Below, one piece after another: positions 18,498 to 28,751 of a stretch of 64,000 nt of DNA. The notes below the pieces were generated by a model, which saw only the letters and a list, made by a program, of their open reading frames with translations, was not told the DNA's origin and searched no databases. Every line of letters begins with the position of its first letter. Position 1 is the first letter of the stretch. Source of the stretch: Phenylobacterium soli (GTDB taxonomy: Bacteria; Pseudomonadota; Alphaproteobacteria; Caulobacterales; Caulobacteraceae); contig NZ_QFYQ01000001.1 in the NCBI RefSeq assembly GCF_003254475.1, positions 310,001 through 374,000 on the forward strand, given 5' to 3'. A program made the position numbers and the translations under genes.

Positions 18498-19342
18498 TGA
18501 CCGCCGCCCGCTTCTGGATCCCCGCAAGCCTGGCCGCCCTCATAGTGGGCGGGATCGCGCTCGCCGAGACGGCCGAGCGGCTGGCGCGGCTGAACGCGGA
18601 GGAGACCGAGCTTTCCGCCGAGCAGGCGCACAACATGAGCCAGCTCTCGCGCCTGCTGTCGGTGCTGGAGCAGCTCAAGCGCGACCCGCCGCCAGCCCTG
18701 CTGGTCTCGCCGCGCGACGCCAAGGACGCCGTCCGGGCGGCGATCCTGGTCAAGGCGATGACGCCGGAGCTGCAGGCCCGCGCCCGCGGCTACGCCCAGT
18801 CCGCCGGCGAGATGATGCGTCAGCGCCGGCTGGCGGCGGTGGAGAGCGAGGCGCTGTTCACCCGAGACAGCGAGGCGGCCGAGGCCAAGGCGCCGCCGGC
18901 CACGCCCGAGCTGTCGCTGCGCGGCCCACAGGCCGAGGCGCCCTTCCCCACCCGCGCGCCCGAGGCCCTGTTCCGGCCGACGCCGGGCGCCGTCGTCCGG
19001 CGGTTCGGCGATCCCCTGGCGAGCGGCGGCAGGGCAAACGGCGTGACCTTCGCCGCGCCCAAGGGCGCCCAGGTCGCCAGTCCGGGCGCCGGGCTGGTGC
19101 AATACGTCGGCCCCGTGAAGGGCTGGGGCGTGATCTTGATCTTAAGACTCAGCGGTGGATACCATCTGGTCCTGGCAGGCCTGGATCGTTCGTCCGTTTC
19201 GGTCGGACAATCCGTCGCGGCGGGTCAGGCTGTCGGATGGATGCCGGATGGTCGACAATCCACTTCGGAACTCTACATCGAGGTCCGGGACCAAGGCTCT
19301 CCAGTCGATCCGGCGCGGTGGCTGAAGGTCAATGCGGGCTAA
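18497..19342 (+). CDS. EnvC-like murein hydrolase activator with degenerate LytM domain
   Basis: A 281-residue exported or anchored protein: N-terminal hydrophobic helix (about 7-24), coiled-coil-prone region (LNAEETELSAEQAHNMSQLSRLL) and a C-terminal LytM/M23 fold from about residue 155. The zinc ligands of active M23 peptidases are absent: the HxGxD motif is RANGVTF, and the HxH motif is LYIEVR. That is the pattern of EnvC/LdpF-type activators, which switch on amidases at the division site. Immediately followed by the S41 protease gene, an association common in Proteobacteria. Confidence 0.85.
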   Translation: MTAARFWIPASLAALIVGGIALAETAERLARLNAEETELSAEQAHNMSQLSRLLSVLEQLKRDPPPALLVSPRDAKDAVRAAILVKAMTPELQARARGYAQSAGEMMRQRRLAAVESEALFTRDSEAAEAKAPPATPELSLRGPQAEAPFPTRAPEALFRPTPGAVVRRFGDPLASGGRANGVTFAAPKGAQVASPGAGLVQYVGPVKGWGVILILRLSGGYHLVLAGLDRSSVSVGQSVAAGQAVGWMPDGRQSTSELYIEVRDQGSPVDPARWLKVNAG

Positions 19343-19392
19343 AGGGGCTCGTATCATCGGCGGCTTGGCCGCACAGGGAGCCTCTTGAGGCG

Positions 19393-20781
19393 ATGAAAAA
19401 GTACCTCCTGATCGGCGTGTCCGCTTTCGTGCTCGGCGCGGGATCCATGGCCTACGTCTCGAGCCACGCCCTGGCGTCGGCCGAGCCGCGGGCCAAGACG
19501 TACCGCATGCTCGGCCTGTTCGGCGACGTGCTGGACACCGTCGAGCACCAGTATGTGACAGAGGTCGACGACACCAAGCTGATCCAGGCGGCCATCGACG
19601 GCATGCTGACTTCGCTCGATCCGCACTCCGGCTACCTCGACCCCGAGAGCTTCGGCGAGATGCGCGACCAGACCCGCGGCGAATACGGCGGCCTGGGCCT
19701 CGAGGTCACCAGCGAGGACGGCGTGGTCAAGGTGATCTCGCCGATGGACGACAGCCCCGCCGCCAAGGCCGGGGTGAAGCCCGGCGACTACATCACCGCC
19801 GTGAACAACGAGTCCGTGCTCGGCCTGTCGGTCAACGACGCGGTCAAGCAGATGCGCGGCAAGCCCGGCGAGGCGGTGACCCTGACCATCGCCCGCGAGA
19901 AGTCCGATCCCTTCGACGTGAAGATCGTCCGCGAGGTGATCAAGACCAAGACCGCCAGCAGCAAGATGGACGGCGAGTACGGCGTGCTCCGCATCTCCTC
20001 CTTCGGCGAGAAGACGACCGACGAGGCGACCGAGGCCTTCAACAAGCTGAAGACCCAGAACCCCAATATGAAGGGGCTGATCCTCGACCTGCGGCGCAAT
20101 CCGGGCGGCCTGCTCGACCAGGCGGTCGGCGTCTCCGACCTGTTCCTGGAAGGCGGCGAGATCGTCTCCCAGCGCGGCCGCGATCCGCGCGACGTGGAGC
20201 GCTACAACGCCCGTCCGGGCGACATCACCAACGGCATGCCCATCGTGGTGCTGATCGACAGCGGCACGGCCTCGGCCGCCGAGATCGTCGCCGGCGCCCT
20301 GCAGGACCGCAAGCGGGCCCAGATCGTCGGCCTGACCAGCTTCGGCAAGGGTTCGGTGCAGACCGTGATCCCGCTGCGCGGCGGCATGGACGGCGCCCTG
20401 AAGCTGACCACGGCGCGCTACTACACCCCCTCCGGACGTTCGATCCAGAAGACCGGCATCACCCCCGACCTGGAGGTGGCGGCGACCAAGGACGAGGCGC
20501 AGGCGATCGCCAACCGCGCCTTCCAGTTCTCGGAAGCCTCCTTCAAGAACGCGCTCAACTCGCAGGACGGCAAGACCCGCGTGGCCGCCCACGAGCCCGC
20601 CGAGGCGCCGCCGGAAGGCTTCGACACCAAGAAGGACTTCCAGCTCGCCCGTGGCGAGGACGTGCTGCGTTACGGCTCGGTGGCGGCGACGCCGAAGCTG
20701 CCGAAGCCCACGGCGAAGCTGGCGGAAATCATCAACACCAAGGCGCGCGTCGCCGAGGTGAAGCCGCCGGTCCAGAAGTAA
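19393..20781 (+). CDS. S41-family carboxy-terminal processing protease
   Basis: A 462-residue exported serine protease (CtpA-like). It has an N-terminal signal or anchor (YLLIGVSAFVLGAGSMAYV), a PDZ domain (GGLGLEVTSEDGVVKVISPM to KPGEAVTLTI, about 95-170) and the catalytic dyad S294 (SGTASAAEIV) with K319 (FGKGSVQTVI), 25 residues apart as expected. The ATG at 19393 has GAGG just upstream. The C-terminal 100 residues are charged and Ala/Lys/Pro rich. It probably processes envelope proteins or regulates peptidoglycan hydrolases with the EnvC-like neighbour. Confidence 0.95.
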   Translation: MKKYLLIGVSAFVLGAGSMAYVSSHALASAEPRAKTYRMLGLFGDVLDTVEHQYVTEVDDTKLIQAAIDGMLTSLDPHSGYLDPESFGEMRDQTRGEYGGLGLEVTSEDGVVKVISPMDDSPAAKAGVKPGDYITAVNNESVLGLSVNDAVKQMRGKPGEAVTLTIAREKSDPFDVKIVREVIKTKTASSKMDGEYGVLRISSFGEKTTDEATEAFNKLKTQNPNMKGLILDLRRNPGGLLDQAVGVSDLFLEGGEIVSQRGRDPRDVERYNARPGDITNGMPIVVLIDSGTASAAEIVAGALQDRKRAQIVGLTSFGKGSVQTVIPLRGGMDGALKLTTARYYTPSGRSIQKTGITPDLEVAATKDEAQAIANRAFQFSEASFKNALNSQDGKTRVAAHEPAEAPPEGFDTKKDFQLARGEDVLRYGSVAATPKLPKPTAKLAEIINTKARVAEVKPPVQK

Positions 20782-20812
20782 GGGGCGGCAAGCCCCCGTT
20801 AACCATATCGGC

Positions 20813-20837
20813 GGAGGCTCCTTTCGAAGGAGCCTCC
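20813..20837. promoter_or_regulatory. Perfect hairpin overlapping the yibQ-like gene's ribosome-binding site
   Basis: GGAGGCTCCTT (20813-20823) pairs exactly with AAGGAGCCTCC (20827-20837) around a 3-nt loop, an 11-bp stem. The right arm holds AAGGAG, the best Shine-Dalgarno for the TTG start at 20842. It may be a partial terminator of the S41 protease message, or a structure that limits translation of the next gene. Confidence 0.75.
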
Positions 20838-20841
20838 TAGC

Positions 20842-21948
20842 TTGGCCAGCATTGCGCTTCCCCGCCTGACCGCCCCCAAGACGGGCCTCGCCAAACGCCA
20901 GCTCGGGCTGGCCGGGGCGGGGCTCCTGTTCCTGGCCGCGCTCGCGGGCCTCGTCTTCCTCCTCGGCCCGATGACGTCCGGCCCGCCGCATGTGCGCGAG
21001 CCGCTCTATCCCTACCTGCGCCACGCGCCGGTGGGCTGGCGCGAGGCCCTGGCGCCGGCGGCCGGGTCGCTGACGGTGACCGAGGACATCGTCCGCCTCT
21101 CGGAGCGTCCGCTGAGCGCGGCGGCCGGGATCACCTGGAACTCCGGCGCCTCCGCCAAGCCCGTGGCCGGGGCCCTGCCCGCCGCGCCGATCGCCGGCCT
21201 CTATGCGCCGGGTCCGGGCGGCCCGCTGCCGATCATCTCCGCCGATGGCCGCACGCCGTTCGACGGCTACAAGCGCCCGTTCGTCTCCAACGGTCGGCCC
21301 AAGGTCGCCCTGGTGATCGGCGGGTTGGGCCTGAACGCCCGGGCGACCCGCCAGGCGATCGAGACCCTGCCGCCGGAGATCACCCTCTCCTTCGCCCCCT
21401 ATGCCGAGGGCCTGCAGGGCTGGATCGACGAGGCGCGCGCCCATGGCCACGAGGTGCTGCTCGAGACGCCCATGGAGCCCATGGACTATCCCGACAACGA
21501 TCCCGGCCCCTACACCCTGATGGCCGACGGCTCGCCGCCCGAAGTGGTGAAGAAGCTGGAGTGGGTGCTGTCGCGGGCCACCGGCTACTACGGCCTGACC
21601 AACTACCTGGGCTCGCGCTTCCTGGCCTCGCCGGCCGCCTATCAGGCCTTCGCCAGCGCGACGGGCGGACGGGGCCTCGGCTTCATCGACGACGGCTCGG
21701 GCGCCCGGCTCAACACCGGCAGCCTGCCGCGCGCTTCGGCCGAGCGGGTGATCGACGACCAGCTGAGCCAGTCGGCCATCGACCAGCAGCTGGCGGCGCT
21801 GGAATCGGGCGCCATGCAGAGAGGCCAGGCGCTGGGCGCCGGCTTCGCCTATCCTGTCACCCTCGAGAAGGTCGCCAAGTGGTCGGCCAGCATCGGCGAG
21901 AGGGGACTGCAGCTGGCGCCGGCCTCGGCGCTGGCGGTCCGGAGATAG
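20842..21948 (+). CDS. Divergent polysaccharide deacetylase (YibQ-like)
   Basis: A 368-residue protein with TTG start, a basic N-terminus and one membrane segment (about 20-45), then a periplasmic domain. The divergent polysaccharide-deacetylase fold is recognised by KVALVIGGLGLNARATRQAI, ITLSFAPYAEGL, HEVLLETPMEPMDYP and GLTNYLGSRFLA, ending with GFIDDGSG. In canonical deacetylases metal-binding Asp/His lie at these strand ends; here the first Asp pair is GGLG, so catalysis is doubtful. EnvC-CtpA-YibQ-RppH is a recurrent order in Alphaproteobacteria. A role in peptidoglycan or amidase regulation is inferred. Confidence 0.88.
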   Translation: MASIALPRLTAPKTGLAKRQLGLAGAGLLFLAALAGLVFLLGPMTSGPPHVREPLYPYLRHAPVGWREALAPAAGSLTVTEDIVRLSERPLSAAAGITWNSGASAKPVAGALPAAPIAGLYAPGPGGPLPIISADGRTPFDGYKRPFVSNGRPKVALVIGGLGLNARATRQAIETLPPEITLSFAPYAEGLQGWIDEARAHGHEVLLETPMEPMDYPDNDPGPYTLMADGSPPEVVKKLEWVLSRATGYYGLTNYLGSRFLASPAAYQAFASATGGRGLGFIDDGSGARLNTGSLPRASAERVIDDQLSQSAIDQQLAALESGAMQRGQALGAGFAYPVTLEKVAKWSASIGERGLQLAPASALAVRR

Positions 21949-22431
21949 ATGGATCTTTCGAAGTATCGGCCCAACGTCGGCGTGGTCCTGTTCCACCCGG
22001 ACGGGCGCGTCTGGCTCGGCAAGCGCGCGGGGACGCCGCCGCCCTGGTGCTGGCAGTTCCCGCAGGGCGGCGTCGACGAGGGCGAGGACCTGGAGGCGGC
22101 GGCGCTGCGCGAGCTCGCCGAGGAGACCGGCGCGGTGAGGGTCACGCGCCTCGGCCGGACCGACGGCTGGATCAGCTACGATTTCCCGCCCGAGGCCAGG
22201 GGCTCGAAGATCGCCCAGGGCTGGAAGGGCCAGAAACAGGTGTGGTTCGCCTATCGCTTCGACGGCGAGGAGGGCGAGTTCGATCTCTCCGGCGACGGCC
22301 ATCCGGAGTTCGAGGCCTGGCGCTGGGGGCATCTCGCCGAGGCGCCGGGGCTGATCGTGCCGTTCAAGCGGCCGGCCTACGAGGCGGTGGCCAGGGCCTT
22401 CGAGAGCTTCGCGGCCCGGCCTAGCGCCTGA
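21949..22431 (+). CDS. rppH: RNA pyrophosphohydrolase
   Basis: A 160-residue Nudix hydrolase that removes pyrophosphate from 5'-triphosphate RNA and so starts mRNA decay. The Nudix box spans residues 40-61 (GGVDEGEDLEAAALRELAEE), and the RppH-specific WQFPQGG and YRPNVGVVLF precede it. QKQVWFAYRF and EFEAWRW match the family. Its ATG follows the yibQ-like stop directly with no gap. The end overlaps the convergent membrane-protein gene by 11 nt. Confidence 0.96.
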   Translation: MDLSKYRPNVGVVLFHPDGRVWLGKRAGTPPPWCWQFPQGGVDEGEDLEAAALRELAEETGAVRVTRLGRTDGWISYDFPPEARGSKIAQGWKGQKQVWFAYRFDGEEGEFDLSGDGHPEFEAWRWGHLAEAPGLIVPFKRPAYEAVARAFESFAARPSA

Positions 22432-22669
22432 GGCGCTTCCAGCCGATGCGGACGAGCCCCGCCAGGGAGACGAGCGCCCAGGCGCCCTCCATGGCGGCGG
22501 CCGAGAGGTTGAAATCCTTGGCCAGCGACAACAGGATCAGGCCCGCGCCGACCAGGTTGGCGGCCAGGGACGCCGGGCGCTGCGGATCGAGCTTGCCCGC
22601 GGCGGCCGCGGCGTAGGCCACCAGAATGAGAAGGACGCCGCAGAGGCCCGCGGCGTCCGTCAGGGTCAT
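22421..22669 (-). CDS. Small membrane protein, CBU_0592-like
   Basis: An 82-residue protein with three hydrophobic segments (about 6-24, 33-50 and 58-75) and a basic C-terminus (GWKRLRR). LCGVLLILVAYAAAAAGKLD and ANLVGAGLILLSLAKDFNLSA resemble the small membrane proteins typified by CBU_0592; that assignment is from memory of the pattern. It is leftward, convergent with rppH and overlapping it by 11 nt. Function unknown. Confidence 0.7.
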   Translation of the reverse strand: MTLTDAAGLCGVLLILVAYAAAAAGKLDPQRPASLAANLVGAGLILLSLAKDFNLSAAAMEGAWALVSLAGLVRIGWKRLRR

Positions 22670-22693
22670 TGGGGCAGGCTCACCGAGCCGAAC

Positions 22694-23440
22694 TCACTGA
22701 CCGGTGCGCTCCTGGTAGAAGAGCTGGCCGGTGTCGTAGCCCTTGTTCAGCGGGCTGTCGTCGGGCTTGCGCCAGGTCGTGAAGTTCACCGCCGTCGAGG
22801 CGTTGGACTCCAGGTGCTCCCAGGACTTCCGCACGCGCTTCACGCCGTCGGCGTCGACGGCCACGTAGTTGGCCTGCAGGATCAGCTCGGGCTTGTGCAG
22901 GAACGACCAGACGTTGATCGCCTTGACGATCGGCTCGTCCTGACCGACCGCGAAGTGGACCTCGGCGAGGCAGACGTCCTTGTTCACGCCCTGCGGGAAG
23001 ACGGTGACGGTGTAGGCCCGGTCGCCGCCCAGCGGACCGACCCAGGTGTCGTCCCGGCGGTTCTTCTTGAGGCCGGCGGCGGGGGCGAGCTGCTCCAGCT
23101 TGCCGCCGCGGACCAGCGGCACACAGACCTTCTCGAGCACGTTCAGCACCACCGCGCCATCGCCGCTGGTCGGCAGGGCCGGCGGCGGGGCGGCCTCGGC
23201 CGCGGGGGCCGGGCCCGGGGGCACGCCCTGCGGCGCGGCGCCGGCGGGGGTGGCGGGCACGGCGGCCGGAACCGGCGAGGTCTGCGACAGCGGCGCCGAC
23301 GATGTGGTGGGCGCGGGGGCCGAGGGCGGCGCGGCCGCCGGAGTCGGCGTGGAGGGCGCCGCGGTGACGGCGGGCGCCTGGGCATAGGCCGAGCCGGCGA
23401 GGCCGGCGGCGACGATCAGTGAAAGGTAAGCGGTGCGCAT
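22694..23440 (-). CDS. Secreted Pro/Ala-rich protein of unknown function
   Basis: A 248-residue exported protein: signal peptide to about AYAQ (residue 21), then about 70 residues dominated by Pro, Ala and Ser (AAAPPSAPAPTTSS, a likely disordered spacer), then a folded domain from about 95 (VVLNVLEKVCVPLVRGGKL) with two cysteines and a motif-rich end (NVWSFLHKPELILQANYVAV). The folded part resembles conserved hypothetical proteins of Caulobacterales. Probably periplasmic. Upstream sequence AACGTCC gives no obvious ribosome-binding site. Confidence 0.7.
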   Translation of the reverse strand: MRTAYLSLIVAAGLAGSAYAQAPAVTAAPSTPTPAAAPPSAPAPTTSSAPLSQTSPVPAAVPATPAGAAPQGVPPGPAPAAEAAPPPALPTSGDGAVVLNVLEKVCVPLVRGGKLEQLAPAAGLKKNRRDDTWVGPLGGDRAYTVTVFPQGVNKDVCLAEVHFAVGQDEPIVKAINVWSFLHKPELILQANYVAVDADGVKRVRKSWEHLESNASTAVNFTTWRKPDDSPLNKGYDTGQLFYQERTGQ

Positions 23441-23554
23441 GGACGTTTCGGACCCCTGGGTTCCCGGCGCGCACTAAACTTAAGCACGGCGAGGTGCGCA
23501 AGGCCTGAGCGCGTCTGCTTGGCGGCGAATTTACACGCCGCATAATACGACAAC

Positions 23555-23581
23555 GCCGGACCGGGGGGCGCCCGATCCGGC
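23555..23581 (-). terminator. Possible terminator of the F1-ATPase operon
   Basis: GCCGGA and TCCGGC (minus strand reads the same) form a 6-bp stem around a long G+C-rich loop, 19 nt past the atpC stop. A second small hairpin (GCGGCG/CGCCGC, 23522-23541) follows. Neither is followed by a strong T run, so this is tentative. Confidence 0.4.
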
Positions 23582-23599
23582 GGCAGAGAATTCAGTCCC

Positions 23600-23863
23600 T
23601 TAGGCCGCTTCCGTCGCGTGCTCGGCGAGGATGGTGAGACCCTCGGGCGTCACGTCGGCGAAGCCGCCGCGCACGTCGTAGGCGGTGACCCGCCCGCCAT
23701 TGTGCACGCGGACCTGGCCCTCCTTGAGCGCCGTCATGAACGGCGCGTGGCCGGCCAGGACGCCGAAGTCGCCTTCCGACCCCGGCGCGTCGACTTGGTC
23801 GACCTCGCCGGAGAACAGTTCGCGCTCCGGCGAGACCAGGGAGAAGTGGAGCTTGTCGGCCAT
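23600..23863 (-). CDS. atpC: F1 ATP synthase epsilon subunit, short form
   Basis: An 87-residue epsilon subunit of F1. It holds the N-terminal beta-sandwich only (LHFSLVSPERELFSGEVDQVDAPGSEGDFGVL in sequence, then TALKEGQVRVHNGG), the part that contacts gamma and the c-ring. The usual C-terminal helical hairpin (residues about 90-135), which can inhibit ATP hydrolysis, is missing. Short epsilons occur in several Alphaproteobacteria, where a separate zeta protein inhibits instead; no such gene is in this window. Last gene of atpHAGDC, 6 nt after atpD. Confidence 0.93.
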   Translation of the reverse strand: MADKLHFSLVSPERELFSGEVDQVDAPGSEGDFGVLAGHAPFMTALKEGQVRVHNGGRVTAYDVRGGFADVTPEGLTILAEHATEAA

Positions 23864-23869
23864 CGGCGC

Positions 23870-25420
<1,551 letters not shown>

Positions 25421-26293
25421 CTAGAGCGCCTCGGCGCCGGAGATGATCTCGATCAGCTCCTTGGTGATCTGCGCCTGGCGGGTGCGGTTGTACTGCAGGG
25501 TGAGGTTGGCGATCATGTCGCCGGCGTTGCGGGTGGCGTTGTCCATCGCCGTCATCTGGGCGGCGAAGAAACCGGCCTGGTTCTCCAGCATGGCGGAGAA
25601 CACCTGGGTGGTGATGTTCCGCGGCAGCAGGGTCTCGAGGATGCTCTCCTCGTCCGGCTCGTACTCGTAGGCGGCGCCCTTGAGATCGACCGTCCGGCCG
25701 CCCTCGGCCACCTCGGCCGGGATCAGCTGCTTCACGGTCGGGACCTGGCTGACCACCGACTGGAAGCGCGAATAGATCAGGCTGACGACGTCCGTCTCGC
25801 CGGCTTCGAAGATCTCGCGGATCTTGGCGGCGATCTCCTCGGCCCGGTCGAGCGAGGGGTTGCCGCCGGCCTCGAAGACCTCGACGAAGCGGTCGCCGAA
25901 CAGGCGGCGCAGCTGGTCGCGGGCCTTGCGGCCGACCACGATCACCCGCACGTCCTTGCCCTCGGCGAGGAGGGACTGGATGCGGTCGCGCGCCGTGCGG
26001 ACGATGGACGAGTTGAAGCCGCCGGCCAGGCCGCGGTCGGCGGTCGCCACCACCACCAGGTGACGGCGATCCGAGCCCGTGCCCACGAGCAGCTTCGGCG
26101 CGCCGGGGCCGGAGACCCCCGCGGCCAGGTTGGCGATGACGTTCGCCATGCGCTCGGCGTAGGGCCGGGCGCTCTGGGCGGCGTCCTGCGCACGGCGCAG
26201 CTTGGCCGCCGCCACCATCTGCATCGCCTTCGTGATCTTCTGCGTGGCTTTCACGCTTCCGATCCGATTGCGCATCTCCTTGAGGCTGGCCAT
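25421..26293 (-). CDS. atpG: F1 ATP synthase gamma subunit
   Basis: The 290-residue rotor stalk. The N-terminal helix [20 protein letters not shown] and the C-terminal helix [20 protein letters not shown] with [19 protein letters not shown] are the two coiled-coil strands that turn inside the alpha-beta hexamer. The central Rossmann-like domain contains [13 protein letters not shown]. Length is normal. It lies between atpA and atpD in the usual order. Confidence 0.97.
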   Translation of the reverse strand: MASLKEMRNRIGSVKATQKITKAMQMVAAAKLRRAQDAAQSARPYAERMANVIANLAAGVSGPGAPKLLVGTGSDRRHLVVVATADRGLAGGFNSSIVRTARDRIQSLLAEGKDVRVIVVGRKARDQLRRLFGDRFVEVFEAGGNPSLDRAEEIAAKIREIFEAGETDVVSLIYSRFQSVVSQVPTVKQLIPAEVAEGGRTVDLKGAAYEYEPDEESILETLLPRNITTQVFSAMLENQAGFFAAQMTAMDNATRNAGDMIANLTLQYNRTRQAQITKELIEIISGAEAL

Positions 26294-26327
26294 CGCCGGC
26301 TACTCAGCTCCGTCGTTCAGGCCAGGA

Positions 26328-28419
<2,092 letters not shown>

Positions 28420-28751
28420 TTAATCTCGTCCGCCCGGTCGGTATGACTAAGCCGCTGCGGAAGGCGCCGCGGCGACTAAAGGCTTGAAAGCGCTTGGAAA
28501 AAGCACATCAGGCTAAGGGGCCTTAACGACCCCGGCCCAAAGCCGCGCGCCTGATAGCACGCGACCTGACGCCTCGCAACACAAGGGGACGGGGCGCCGC
28601 AGCGTAATGCTCACACTCTTTGTTATTTCGTCGCGGAGCGGGATCGAAACGCTGGCCGGAATGCGGCGGAACATTGGCCGAGCGTGGCTGGTTTGCGCCG
28701 GGCCTAGGCCGCCGCCCCACTTTGGGCCGTGGCCCGACCCGCGAGCCCGTC
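28420..28751. other. Intergenic region between divergent atpH and the first RTX gene
   Basis: This 332-bp stretch must carry the leftward F1-ATPase promoter and the rightward RTX gene promoter. I see no clear -35/-10 pair in either direction. An imperfect palindrome, TTGAAAGCGCTTGGAA (28484-28499), centred on AAGCGCTT, resembles operators of LacI-family repressors. No small gene is convincing. Confidence 0.5.

Noticed and set aside
19354..22332. A long leftward open frame opposite the envC-ctpA-yibQ-rppH genes
   Set aside because: It is an antisense shadow: high G+C content removes stop codons, the composition is Arg/Gly/Gln/His rich without domains, and the forward genes have clear family motifs.
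28620..28751. Start of the first RTX protein at an upstream codon (adds 44 residues)
   Set aside because: The added residues (LFRRGAGSKRWPECGG and onward) are Arg/Gly-rich and unlike an RTX protein N-terminus, whereas ATG 28752 begins directly before the Ig-like domain.
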